Shown here piece by piece: positions 26,328-37,026 of a stretch of 64,000 bases of DNA. The notes beneath the pieces are model-generated. The model had not been told where the DNA came from. It saw only the letters and a program-made list of their open reading frames with translations, and did not search any database. Numbering within the stretch: the stretch's first letter is position 1; each line of letters starts with the position of its first letter. Both the position numbers and the translations under genes were made by a program. Source of the stretch: Streptomyces sp. NBC_00554 (GTDB lineage: Bacteria > Actinomycetota > Actinomycetes > Streptomycetales > Streptomycetaceae); assembly GCF_041431135.1 (NCBI RefSeq), contig NZ_CP107799.1:1674001-1738000 (forward strand). Direction: 5' to 3'.

Positions 26328-28996
26328 AGCTGATGGAACGTGTGACGGTCGGCGATGTCGCCGGAGTGGTCCGGGAACTGGGTGAGCTGACGCCGGATCA
26401 GCGAGGGGCGTGCGCCGCCGAGTTGACAGCCCTGTTCGAGGTCATCGTCCGGCGTGAGAACACGGAGGCGGAGAGGATCGCCCTGTTCGCCGCCCGGCTG
26501 GGGTGTCAGGTCACCCCCGAGGCCACGGCGGTCTGGATCCGGACGTACCCGTACTTCACGATGGACACCTGGACGGTGGACCTCTTGGACCTGTACCCCG
26601 TCGCATGGCGGACCGAGTTGGTCGCGCACCTCGGCGAACAGGCGACGACTGCCGGCGCGGTGTTCGCGGTCACCGAGCACCTCGTCCGCGACACCGGCTG
26701 TCCGCTGCCGGCCTCGCACGAGTTCGTCCTGACCTGGCTGTACGACCGCGCCGACGGCCGGGAGCGGCGCCCGCGGGTGCTGGGCGGAGCACCGGGTGCC
26801 GACTTCCTGGAGCGGCTGCGCGCGGACGACTTCACCCCGAAGCTCCTCCCACTGGCCGTGGCCCGACCGGGGCGCCTCCTCTTCGGCTGGCACACGTCTC
26901 AACGGCCGCTGGAAGCGCTCATCGGCCTCGCTGCCGAAGGCGTCGTGGACCGTGACGAGCTGATCCACAACCTCTTCGCGGACATGGTCGGCGATCCGCC
27001 GCACGGGACGCAGGCGGTGGTCACGCTGGAAGCACTCGCGCTCAGCCCTGCGGAACACGCCGGGGTGGCCCGCGAACGCGCCGCGCTGGTCGACCATCTT
27101 CTCGGGCGTCTCCTCGAAGACGGTACGCGCATGGAGATCGCGCCCTTCCTGGTGTTCCTGCGGGCCCTGGCCTCCACACCGGCCGAGAAGGCGCTCGTGG
27201 TGAGGGACTACCTGGCGCTGCTCGACCGGTCGTTGCCGGTGGCCACCTACGCCCAGGAGGTCCTGACCGGCCTTGACGAGGCCGGGCTGCTGGAGCCCGG
27301 GTTGTTCACCGAGACGTGCGAACGGGTCCTGCTCCGCCCGGAGAAGAAACTGGTGCGCGCACAGCTCGGCTGGCTCGGCCGGGTGGCGCGGCGGGATCCG
27401 GCGCGGGCGGGCCGGGTACTGGTCGACGCGGCGACGACGTTCGGCCACCGCGAGATGACACTGCAGGAGCAGGCGCTCAAGCTGGTCGCGAAACATCTCA
27501 AGGCCGCCGACGACTCGGTGCTGCCGGAGCTTCGGACGGCCGCCGAACAGCTCAGCCCGGGGCTGTCGGCGCGGGCCGCCGAACTGCTCGGCACGGCCCA
27601 GGGCACCGTCACCGAGCCGTACGCCGACGTACTGCCCTCCGTTCCCGAACCCCGCCCGGTGCCGGGTCCCATCTCGACGGCCGCCGAGGTCGCGCAGGAG
27701 CTCGCGGCGGTCGTCGCGAACGACAGGGACGTGGTGGCGTTCGAACGCGCCCTGGACGGACTGGTCCGGCACGCCCACCTCGACCGGACCGCACTGGCCC
27801 AGGCGCTGAAGCCGGTCATGCGCAGGGAACCGAAAAGCCATGTCGACTGGGTGCAGTCCGACCTCTACGACGTGGCGAGCGCGGTGCGGGGCGACGAGCC
27901 GAGGAGACGGGCCGTGATGATGCGGCGGGCCGTCCACGTCACGCAGACCGGCCCGAGCCCCACCTACTCCCTGGCGGGCTCGATGCTCGCGGCACGCCTG
28001 ACCGAGGCGATGGACGTCATCGAGTCCGGTGCACAGCCGTTCCTCCTTGCCGTGCCGACCCTCGCCACCGGCGCGCTGGACGCCGCCGTACTGGTGGAGC
28101 GGATCTCGGCGCTCGACGAACTCGGTGTCACCCCCGCGCCGGTCGACCTGGCACAGGCTCTGTTGCGCGCCACCCCGACATCGGACGAGCAGGTGCTGAG
28201 TGCAGCCGAGGCTCTCGGTTCCGACGCCGGACAGCGGCTGGCACGCTGGCTGCGCGAGGGCGGCCCGGCGCACCAGGATTCGGAACCGAAGGGGTGGCCC
28301 CACTGCAAGCCGCCGAAGCCCGCGTCGCAGGGGTGGTGGACGCCCGTGCGGCCCGGAGTGGTCATCGATCCCCCGCTCCCGCCGGTCGCCGCGGCCCTGA
28401 TCGGGCCGTACGTCGGCAACCGGGGGCTGGCCGACCCGATGGCACCCTTCTGGGTGGCGCAACTCCCGCACCACCGCGATGAGTTGATGGCCCGCGACTA
28501 CTTCGAGCCGCGCGTGTCCCAGCGAGGGTGGCCCCGCAACCTGCCGTTCGTCGTGGAGTCCGGCGGCCCGGCGGGCTACTCGGTGCACCTCGCCCTGGCG
28601 TTCGGACTGCTCTGGGAACCGGAAAGCGACTCGGCGGTGGACGCCATGCTGGTACTCGCCGCACGGCGGCAGCTGGACGCAGGACTGCTCGGACGACAGC
28701 TCGAGGCGCTGCTGAACCACGGGTTGCCCCACGCGGACAAGGCAGGCGGCTCGCTGCGGGCCGCCGCCGAGACGGGCGCCTACGCCACCGTGTGGTCCGT
28801 ACTCGAAGCCGCCCTGCCCGGCCTGCTGCGCGACACCCCGGTCCGGGGCACGGCGGCCCTGCTGGCACTCGCCGTCGAGTGCGCTTCGCGCTGCGCGGCC
28901 AAGGGAGAGATCGCCGAGGTCACGGCGGTGGCCGGGCGCAGCACGTCGAGCCAGACGGTGAAGAACGCCAGGTTGCTGCGTGACGCGTTGCGCTGA
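26324..28996 (+). CDS. Large DUF6493-like protein paired with the SWIM protein
   Basis: The 890-residue cytoplasmic protein has no signal, membrane helix or catalytic motif that I recognise. Alternating helical segments rich in Ala/Leu/Arg suggest an alpha-solenoid (HEAT-like) scaffold. My assignment to the DUF6493 group rests on recall of similar Streptomyces proteins that sit beside SWIM genes, so it needs a domain search. The ATG at 26324 overlaps the SWIM gene stop by 4 nt. A strong hairpin follows the gene. Function is unknown; scaffolding or nucleic acid binding with the SWIM partner is a guess. Confidence 0.7.
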   Translation: MKLMERVTVGDVAGVVRELGELTPDQRGACAAELTALFEVIVRRENTEAERIALFAARLGCQVTPEATAVWIRTYPYFTMDTWTVDLLDLYPVAWRTELVAHLGEQATTAGAVFAVTEHLVRDTGCPLPASHEFVLTWLYDRADGRERRPRVLGGAPGADFLERLRADDFTPKLLPLAVARPGRLLFGWHTSQRPLEALIGLAAEGVVDRDELIHNLFADMVGDPPHGTQAVVTLEALALSPAEHAGVARERAALVDHLLGRLLEDGTRMEIAPFLVFLRALASTPAEKALVVRDYLALLDRSLPVATYAQEVLTGLDEAGLLEPGLFTETCERVLLRPEKKLVRAQLGWLGRVARRDPARAGRVLVDAATTFGHREMTLQEQALKLVAKHLKAADDSVLPELRTAAEQLSPGLSARAAELLGTAQGTVTEPYADVLPSVPEPRPVPGPISTAAEVAQELAAVVANDRDVVAFERALDGLVRHAHLDRTALAQALKPVMRREPKSHVDWVQSDLYDVASAVRGDEPRRRAVMMRRAVHVTQTGPSPTYSLAGSMLAARLTEAMDVIESGAQPFLLAVPTLATGALDAAVLVERISALDELGVTPAPVDLAQALLRATPTSDEQVLSAAEALGSDAGQRLARWLREGGPAHQDSEPKGWPHCKPPKPASQGWWTPVRPGVVIDPPLPPVAAALIGPYVGNRGLADPMAPFWVAQLPHHRDELMARDYFEPRVSQRGWPRNLPFVVESGGPAGYSVHLALAFGLLWEPESDSAVDAMLVLAARRQLDAGLLGRQLEALLNHGLPHADKAGGSLRAAAETGAYATVWSVLEAALPGLLRDTPVRGTAALLALAVECASRCAAKGEIAEVTAVAGRSTSSQTVKNARLLRDALR

Positions 28997-29008
28997 GGGG
29001 ACGCGGGA

Positions 29009-29038
29009 ACGGTCCCGCCCGATTTCGGGCGGGACCGT
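29009..29038. terminator. Strong hairpin between convergent genes
   Basis: A perfect 13-bp stem (ACGGTCCCGCCCG / CGGGCGGGACCGT) with loop ATTT lies 12 nt after the DUF6493-like stop and 8 nt from the stop of the convergent EF-G-like gene. It is likely a bidirectional terminator. Confidence 0.85.
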
Positions 29039-29046
29039 CGCCACGG

Positions 29047-31179
29047 CTACCGGGCGGCCGGTGCTCCGTCGGACGCCAGGCCCGATGCCGACGCCGGGGC
29101 GTAGCCGACGGGCCGGGTGGTGAACACTCCCCGGCCCTGCGTCCGGCTGCGCAGCCGGGTCGCGTAACCGAACAGCTCGGCCAGCGGCACGGTGGCGGTG
29201 ATCACCACCGTGCCCGTGCCCGCCCCGCCTCGTGCCGTCGAGCCGGAGACCCGGCCGCGCCGGGCGGCCAGGTCGCCGAGCACCCCGCCGACGGCGTCGT
29301 CGGGCGCGGTGACCGTGACCTCGACCACCGGTTCCAGGAGGACCACCGCGCAGGCGCGCAGTGCCTCCCGGAGCGCGAGCCGCCCGGCCGTCCGGAACGC
29401 CATCTCCGAGGAGTCCTTCGGATGGGTCGCGCCGTCGGTCAGGACGACGCGCAGCCCCGTCACCGGATGACCGCCGAGCGGCCCTTCGCCCAGCGCGTCC
29501 CGGCAACCGGCCTCCACGGCCCGGACGTACTCCTGCGGTACGCGTCCACCGACGACGACCGACCGGAACTCGAAGCCCGTCGCACTGTCACCGGCCGTGC
29601 CCGAGGGGACCGGCAGCGGTTCCACGTCGAGGACGACATGCGCGAACTGCCCGGCGCCACCGTCCTGTTTGACGTGCCGGTGGACGTGTCCGGTGACCCC
29701 ACGTGCGACCGTTTCCCGGTACGTCACCTTCGGCCTGCCGACCCGGACGTCCAGCCCGTGGGCGCGCCGGATCTTCTCCACCGCCACCTCCAGATGCAGT
29801 TCGCCCATGCCGGACAGCACGGTCTGACCGGTTTCGGGGTCGGTCCGTACGACCAGCGAGGGATCCTCCTCGACCAGCCGTGCCAGCGCCGACACCAGTC
29901 GGTCCGTATCGGTTCGGGCACCGGCCTCGACCGCGACGGAGACGACCGGTTCGGCCGTGCTCGGCGGTTCGAGGACCAGCGGAGCCCCGGGCGCGCACAC
30001 GGTCGCACCGGCACGGACGGCCTTCAGCCCGACCACCGCGACGATGTCCCCGGCCACCGCCCGGTCCAACCGGTCGTGCCGGTCGGCCTGGACGCGCAGG
30101 ATCCGCCCGATCCGCTCGGTGCGCAATGCGCCCGCGTCCCAGACAGCCACAGCCTCTCCCTTCCGAATCGTTCCCGAGTACACACGCAGGTAGGTCAGCC
30201 GCCCGGTGGCCGTGGCGTTCACCTTGAACGCCAGCGCCGCGAACGGCGCCGCCGGATCGGCGGCCCGCTCCTCCTCCCCGCCGTCCCGGCCCCGGACACC
30301 GCGCACGGCGGGCACGTCCAACGGCGAGGGCAGGTACGCCACCACGGCGTCCAGCAGCGGTTCGATCCCCCGGTTCCGGTAGGCCGAGCCGCACAGCACG
30401 ACCACACCGTCACCGGTACGGGTCAGGTCGCGCAGTGCCCCTTCGAGGGTCCGCGCGGAGAGGCCGGACTCCGCGCAGAACTCCTCGAATGCGCCGGGAT
30501 GGAGTTCGGCGACCGCTTCCTCCAGCACCCGGCGCCGCCGCCGGGCCTCTTCGAGCAGGCCATCGGGTACGGGCCCCTCCTCGACCGAGTCGCGGCCTTC
30601 GGCCCAGACCAACGCCCGCATACGCAGCAGATCGACGACCCCGCTGAACCCGTCCTCCGCGCCGATCGGCAACTGCACGACCAGCGGGGCCGGATGCAGC
30701 CGCTCCCTGATCGACTCGACCGCCGCGTCGAGGTCGGCGCCGGCACGGTCCAGCTTGTTGACGAACGCGATGCGGGGCACCCCGTAGCGGTCGGCCTGCC
30801 GCCACACCGACTCGCTCTGCGGCTCGACCCCCGCGACGGCGTCGAACACCGCGATCGCCCCGTCGAGCACCCGCAGCGACCGCGCGACCTCATCGGAGAA
30901 GTCGACGTGTCCCGGGGTGTCGATGAGATTGATCCGATGCCCGTCCCAGGCACAACTCACCGCCGCGGCGAAGATGGTGATGCCACGGTCACGCTCCTGG
31001 GAGTCGAAGTCGGTGACGGTCGTGCCGTCATGGACCTCACCCCTCTTGTGCGTGGTCCCGGTGACATACAGGATCCGCTCGGTGACGGTGGTCTTGCCGG
31101 CGTCGACGTGGGCGAGGATGCCCAGATTACGGACGGCGGTGAGCGGGTTGACGAGATCGCGGTGCAGTTCGGTACGCAC
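29047..31179 (-). CDS. Elongation factor G paralogue / ribosome-protection-type GTPase
   Basis: The 710-residue translational GTPase has all G motifs: AHVDAGKTT (G1), RGITI (G2), DTPGH (G3) and NKLD (G4). Domains II to V typical of EF-G and of tetracycline ribosome-protection proteins follow. Length and order match EF-G, but its isolated position, away from rpsL/rpsG/tuf, marks it as a secondary copy. Such paralogues serve as alternative translocases or ribosome-rescue or drug-protection factors. I chose the GTG at 31179; the open frame further upstream is not GTPase-like and the in-between ATG is out of frame. A 38-codon ORF with a good ribosome site lies 126 nt upstream and may regulate it. 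Confidence 0.88.
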   Translation of the reverse strand: MRTELHRDLVNPLTAVRNLGILAHVDAGKTTVTERILYVTGTTHKRGEVHDGTTVTDFDSQERDRGITIFAAAVSCAWDGHRINLIDTPGHVDFSDEVARSLRVLDGAIAVFDAVAGVEPQSESVWRQADRYGVPRIAFVNKLDRAGADLDAAVESIRERLHPAPLVVQLPIGAEDGFSGVVDLLRMRALVWAEGRDSVEEGPVPDGLLEEARRRRRVLEEAVAELHPGAFEEFCAESGLSARTLEGALRDLTRTGDGVVVLCGSAYRNRGIEPLLDAVVAYLPSPLDVPAVRGVRGRDGGEEERAADPAAPFAALAFKVNATATGRLTYLRVYSGTIRKGEAVAVWDAGALRTERIGRILRVQADRHDRLDRAVAGDIVAVVGLKAVRAGATVCAPGAPLVLEPPSTAEPVVSVAVEAGARTDTDRLVSALARLVEEDPSLVVRTDPETGQTVLSGMGELHLEVAVEKIRRAHGLDVRVGRPKVTYRETVARGVTGHVHRHVKQDGGAGQFAHVVLDVEPLPVPSGTAGDSATGFEFRSVVVGGRVPQEYVRAVEAGCRDALGEGPLGGHPVTGLRVVLTDGATHPKDSSEMAFRTAGRLALREALRACAVVLLEPVVEVTVTAPDDAVGGVLGDLAARRGRVSGSTARGGAGTGTVVITATVPLAELFGYATRLRSRTQGRGVFTTRPVGYAPASASGLASDGAPAAR

Positions 31180-31538
31180 GGCCCATGGCCTTTCAGGATG
31201 ATCCAGAAGGGGTCGGCGCAATTCCCGGACGAACGGGCCATGACCTACGGGCACTCCGGCACGGGCGCAACCACAGAAGGACGCGCATGCGGGGCGTGCG
31301 GAGATCAGGCGTTCGTCAGGGCCATCCGGTCCCGGCCGCGCAGCCGGCACCGGACACCCGAAGACACGAGGATCACCTCGTACCGCGACGGGGGAACAAC
31401 AACAGCGGTGCGGTAACGCATGGCCGGGCTCCCCTCATTCGTCACGGGGCGCGCCGCGGTGATGCGCGGCACGCGTTGTGGGGCGAGTGTAGGGAACCGG
31501 GCCGGGGGCAGGACACCGGATTTTTCCGCCTCTCGCCG
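31180..31538. other. 359-bp region between the EF-G-like and DUF429 genes
   Basis: This gap holds the 38-codon leader ORF (31305-31421) and, between it and the EF-G-like start, two short complementary segments: CATGGCC near 31242 and GGCCATG near 31188 on the minus strand. The second covers the stretch just ahead of the GTG start. No other gene is supported. Confidence 0.4.
31305..31421 (-). CDS. Candidate 38-residue leader peptide upstream of the EF-G paralogue
   Basis: A short ORF begins at an ATG at 31421 with GAGGGGAG placed 7-8 nt upstream and ends at TGA 31305-31307. The peptide begins [20 protein letters not shown] and is Arg/Val rich. Its first codons include a run of three GTT plus CGT and GCT, uncommon in Streptomyces, while the rest is GC-ending. 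A TACACT -10-like element lies about 50 nt upstream. The position, ahead of a gene for a ribosome-acting GTPase, is what would be expected of a translation-attenuation leader. It could also be a chance ORF. Confidence 0.45.
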   Translation of the reverse strand: MRYRTAVVVPPSRYEVILVSSGVRCRLRGRDRMALTNA

Positions 31539-32369
31539 TCACTCTCCCCCACGCCGCTGTTCCGGGCGGGCAGGCGCGATGATGGTGGCGGCGCGGCCGG
31601 GTGGTGCGGGGCTGTCCGCTCCGAGTACTTGGCAGCGCGCCGGACCGTGCCGGGACCACAGTGCGGCCGTCCACGCGCAGAGCAGTGCGTCGATGAGGTC
31701 CTCCCGGTGCTTGTAGTCGGCGGCCCGTTGGGGTGAGGGCTCGTCGAGCAGCCGGCGGGAGACCGGGTGGGAGGCGAGCAGCAGGGGCGGATCGGCGGTG
31801 GCGAGGCCCGCCATGCGCGCGATCAGCCTGTCGCACTCCGCTGCCCTCACCGCTCGCCATTGTGCCGTCGGCACGCGCGCCGGCCGGCGCTTGTAGGTGG
31901 GGCGTTCCTGGTCGTAGCCCAGCTCGTGGGCCCCGACCAGGGTCGTGTACGGATAGCACTCGGACATGACCGTCCCGCCCGTCGGCGGCCCGCCCCTGCC
32001 GTCGTCGTAGACCCAGCCGGACTCCTCCAGCCCCTCCCGCAGGAGAACACCGGCGAGGCGCGGAGAGCTCTGGTTGGTGCTGTTCGCGCTCACCTTCCAG
32101 CGTCCGTACCGCTGGCCGACCTCCCGCTCGCACGGCCGCTGCCCGGCCGGGTTGTCGACGATCAGCGGTGCGTCCACGAAAGCCAGGGTCGATCCGTCGG
32201 CGGCTGTCCTGGCGAGCCACGACATCGTCTCCTCGAGACCACGGGTCCAGCCGCACTCGAGCACCACGCCGCTACGGTCGACAGCAGCTACCCCGGTCTC
32301 GTTGGGCCTGGCGCGAGTTCCGCCGTGCGCCCAGGCGAGGTCAATGCCGATGAACCGCTCTGTCTCCAT
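31539..32369 (-). CDS. DUF429-family protein
   Basis: The 276-residue protein starts METERFIGIDLAWAHGG, the RNase H-like opening typical of DUF429. It contains acidic and histidine residues spaced as in predicted nucleases (AFVDAPLIV, then the KHREDLIDALLCAWTAALW helix near residue 230). Function is unproven; the family is predicted to be RNase H-fold enzymes. I placed the start at the ATG at 32369, since the longer open frame runs through an AT-rich regulatory region with two palindromes. It is divergent from a DMT transporter gene. Confidence 0.8.
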   Translation of the reverse strand: METERFIGIDLAWAHGGTRARPNETGVAAVDRSGVVLECGWTRGLEETMSWLARTAADGSTLAFVDAPLIVDNPAGQRPCEREVGQRYGRWKVSANSTNQSSPRLAGVLLREGLEESGWVYDDGRGGPPTGGTVMSECYPYTTLVGAHELGYDQERPTYKRRPARVPTAQWRAVRAAECDRLIARMAGLATADPPLLLASHPVSRRLLDEPSPQRAADYKHREDLIDALLCAWTAALWSRHGPARCQVLGADSPAPPGRAATIIAPARPEQRRGGE

Positions 32370-32405
32370 GCAGCGGTAGTACCAGATGACGACGGGCTCA
32401 TTAAA

Positions 32406-32421
32406 GAAACGCTTGCGTTTC
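32406..32421. promoter_or_regulatory. Palindrome GAAACGCTTGCGTTTC, operator-like
   Basis: A 16-bp palindrome with 7-bp arms (GAAACGC/GCGTTTC) lies in the divergent DUF429/DMT region. It shares the GAAAC...GTTTC core with the second palindrome 26 bp away. Confidence 0.5.
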
Positions 32422-32446
32422 GCTCGCGGCCACCGTAGCTTATGTG

Positions 32447-32463
32447 TACGAAACCGTTTCGTA
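32447..32463. promoter_or_regulatory. Palindrome TACGAAACCGTTTCGTA, operator-like
   Basis: A 17-bp palindrome with 8-bp arms around a single central C lies in an AT-rich island upstream of the DMT gene. Two related palindromes in one intergenic region suggest a dimeric repressor, for example of the TetR or LacI family, but no regulator gene is adjacent. Confidence 0.5.
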
Positions 32464-32570
32464 TTGATGGGAGCCCGGGGCGTGCCCAGTCGCAGCAGTA
32501 GCAAGCCCGAGGTGCCGCGTGGGGCGGGGTCCGAGGGGCTGGTCCTGACCGTCGTAGCGCGGGCTTCGCG

Positions 32571-33488
32571 ATGACGGCCTCTCCGGTGTTCCTGGCCGTC
32601 GCCCTCTCCCTGGTCTCCGCGGTCTGTTACGCCACAGCCGCTGTGGTCCAGGAACGGACAGCTGCCGGAACGCCGGACCTGCGGGACGCGCTCACCCGTG
32701 TCTCGTGGTGGTGGGCCGTCCTCCTCAACGCCACCGGTGCACTGCTGCACGTGGTCGCCCTGCGGTACGGGCCGCTGACCCTGGTGCAGCCGCTCGGCGC
32801 GCTGACCCTCGTGGTGGCGGTGCCCCTGGGTTCGCTGGCCGCCCGCCGCCGGACCTCGGGCACGCAGTGGCGCGGCATGGCCCTGACCCTCGTCGGGCTG
32901 ACCGCGCTGCTGACCGCCACCGCCTCGGGCAACGCGCCGGACAGCACCCTGCGCACCACCGAGGTGCTGCTGATCGCACTCGCCGCCGCCACCGTCATCA
33001 TGGCGCTCGTCCGCATCGCCCCGAGCGGCCTCGGCTTCGCGGCGGCCTCCGGCATCGCCTCCGGAGTCGGCTCCACGCTGGCCCAGAAGCTCGCCGTCGG
33101 GCCGACGGTGTCCTGGAGCGCGGCGGTGGTGGCGGTCCTCACCGTCTCGTTCGCCGCGGCGGGGCTGGTGCTCTCGCAGAAGGCGTACCGCAGCGGCCTC
33201 GGTGGCCCGCTCGCCCTGCTCACCCTCGTCAACCCGGTCACCGCGTCCGTCATCGGCATCACCCTGCTCGGCGAAGGCTTCCAGTACGGCGCGACCGGCA
33301 CCCTGCTCGCCCTCGCCGGCGCCGCGGCGGCCGCCCGCGGTGTGGTCCTGCTCAGCCGGTCCCAGTCCCACCACGACCATCCCGACGGCGGCTACGGCCG
33401 GCCGCGCGTACCACGCCCGACAAAGGCGGAAACCGTGCCAGGGCTGCGGCCCACACGGCTTTTCACCGGCACGAGCCGGGCCACCTGA
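32571..33488 (+). CDS. DMT-superfamily membrane transporter
   Basis: The 305-residue integral membrane protein has about nine to ten hydrophobic helices in two halves. The second half has the typical EamA-like stretch ALLTLVNPVTASVIGITLLGE. It resembles drug/metabolite transporters of the DMT superfamily found as single genes in Streptomyces. A His/Arg-rich cytoplasmic tail follows the last helix (after about residue 265). Substrate unknown. It is followed after 16 nt by a GNAT-like gene, so the two may be co-transcribed. Confidence 0.85.
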   Translation: MTASPVFLAVALSLVSAVCYATAAVVQERTAAGTPDLRDALTRVSWWWAVLLNATGALLHVVALRYGPLTLVQPLGALTLVVAVPLGSLAARRRTSGTQWRGMALTLVGLTALLTATASGNAPDSTLRTTEVLLIALAAATVIMALVRIAPSGLGFAAASGIASGVGSTLAQKLAVGPTVSWSAAVVAVLTVSFAAAGLVLSQKAYRSGLGGPLALLTLVNPVTASVIGITLLGEGFQYGATGTLLALAGAAAAARGVVLLSRSQSHHDHPDGGYGRPRVPRPTKAETVPGLRPTRLFTGTSRAT

Positions 33489-33504
33489 AATGGAGAACAC
33501 GAAC

Positions 33505-34149
33505 ATGACGACTCTTCAACTGCGTCCTCTGACGACCGTGCGTGCGGCGGGGCTGGTGGACGTACCCGCCGTGGTGCGCCTGATCGCCCCGTCGCCCCCT
33601 GCCTCGCTTCCGGCCCCTGACCCGGTTCTGGAGGACTGCGCGCTGGACTGGGAGCAGACACAGAGCGCCATGCGGCTGGTACTGGCCCACCATGCCCTCG
33701 AAGAGGGCCAGGTATGGGTGGCCGAGCGTGAGGACGGCACACTTCTCGCGGCCGCCGTCTGGCTGCCGCCGGGCGCCGGGTCCGAGCCCCCCGACACCCG
33801 CTTCAGCAGCCTTTTCTCCCGGGAGCTCGCCACCCGCCCGCAGGAACGCCCGGTCCTGGCGACGGGGCTGAAGGAGGCGTGGCCCGACGGGCCGCACTGG
33901 AAGGTGGTCGTCGTCGGCGCGCTGGACGACACGAGCGCCTGGGACCACACCGTCGCCGCCGAACTGCTGGCCCCGGGGCTGCGTGCCGTCGACAGCCAGG
34001 CCGCCACCGCCGTCGCGGTCACAACCTCCGCCCGCCACGGTGACCAGCTGCGGCCTCTCGGGTTCCGCCGGCCGCGTGAGGTCCGCTCGCTGCCGGGCGC
34101 GAGCGCGTGGCTGACGACTCGTCAACCGCAGGGACGGGCGGGCCGCTGA
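33505..34149 (+). CDS. GNAT-like acyltransferase, probable
   Basis: The 214-residue protein fits the GNAT N-acetyltransferase layout: an N-terminal VRAAGLVDVPAVVRLIAP segment, VWVAEREDGTLLAAAVWLPPG (strand pair) and HWKVVVVGALDDTSAW, with the C-terminal LGFRRPREVRSL ending. The acetyl-CoA P-loop (Q/RxxGxG/A) is not clearly recognisable, so activity is uncertain. I chose the ATG at 33505 because GGAG lies 9 nt upstream, inside the alternative ATG at 33490. Possible roles are drug modification or tolerance next to the DMT transporter and the UvrA-like gene. Confidence 0.72.
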   Translation: MTTLQLRPLTTVRAAGLVDVPAVVRLIAPSPPASLPAPDPVLEDCALDWEQTQSAMRLVLAHHALEEGQVWVAEREDGTLLAAAVWLPPGAGSEPPDTRFSSLFSRELATRPQERPVLATGLKEAWPDGPHWKVVVVGALDDTSAWDHTVAAELLAPGLRAVDSQAATAVAVTTSARHGDQLRPLGFRRPREVRSLPGASAWLTTRQPQGRAGR

Positions 34150-34427
34150 CGGGGCGCTCACACGCACTGGCGGAACGGGGCAGGGCCCCTTCGTGGAACT
34201 CTCCAGCCAGTACGTCCGAGCAGACCGGTCAGGATTCGAGAAGCGCCGACCTTCGAACCGCGCCTAGCGTGAGTGCCATGGACATCTCCCCGCGCGCGAG
34301 CTTCCTCCCTCGTGACGATCCTCGACGGAGCGTGCGCCGGTCACCCCGCAAAGCTGGTTGCGCACATCCCCACGCCGCATCCAGGCTTGGCGCCAGGTGA
34401 ACGAGCCGCCCGACAGATGGAGACACG
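34150..34427. other. 278-bp gap upstream of the UvrA-like gene
   Basis: A 40-codon ORF (34278-34400, starting MDISPRASFLPRDD) ends 27 nt before the UvrA-like ATG, but it lacks a clear ribosome site. It might be leader sequence. A TAGCGT -10-like element sits at 34265-34270. I see no supported gene. Confidence 0.3.
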
Positions 34428-36824
<2,397 letters not shown>

Positions 36825-36846
36825 CCGAGGCCCCTGCGGACACCGT

Positions 36847-36886
36847 GGACGGGTTCGAGGCGCGGAGCAGCGCCTCGAACCCGTCC
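36847..36886. terminator. Strong hairpin terminator after the UvrA-like gene
   Basis: A perfect 17-bp stem (GGACGGGTTCGAGGCGC paired with its complement at 36870-36886) with a 6-nt loop starts 22 nt after the UvrA-like stop. It is one of the strongest hairpins in the window and also faces the convergent LacI-type gene. Confidence 0.9.
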
Positions 36887-36901
36887 GCGGCGTATGGCGG
36901 C

Positions 36902-37026
36902 GCCTACCGGACGAGTTCCCACGCGCTGTCGCGTCCGCCGAGGCGGTCGGTGAGCTCGTCGTCCTCAACGGCGGGGCGGGTGTACCGCGTTGCCGGCATC
37001 GACTCGCCGCACAAGTACCTGAGCGA
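36902..37026 (-). pseudogene. Possible relict coding fragment after the LacI-type gene
   Basis: Reading on in the LacI-type frame past its stop gives about 40 clean codons ending in TAG at 36904. They include the segments GESMPATRYTRP and DRLGGRDSAWELVR, which look protein-like. There is no ribosome site. This may be the tail of a deleted gene or an old C-terminal extension; I do not recognise the family. Confidence 0.25.

Noticed and set aside
26024..29506. 1160-residue minus-strand ORF under the SWIM and DUF6493-like genes
   Set aside because: It is the antisense frame of real genes; long empty frames are normal at this GC content.
29047..31350. EF-G-like gene beginning at 31350
   Set aside because: The first 57 residues do not resemble EF-G and overlap the leader ORF; GTG 31179 begins the conserved part.
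31539..33506. 655-residue minus-strand ORF across the DMT gene
   Set aside because: Its first 379 residues are the shadow of the DMT transporter; only the DUF429 part from 32369 is real.
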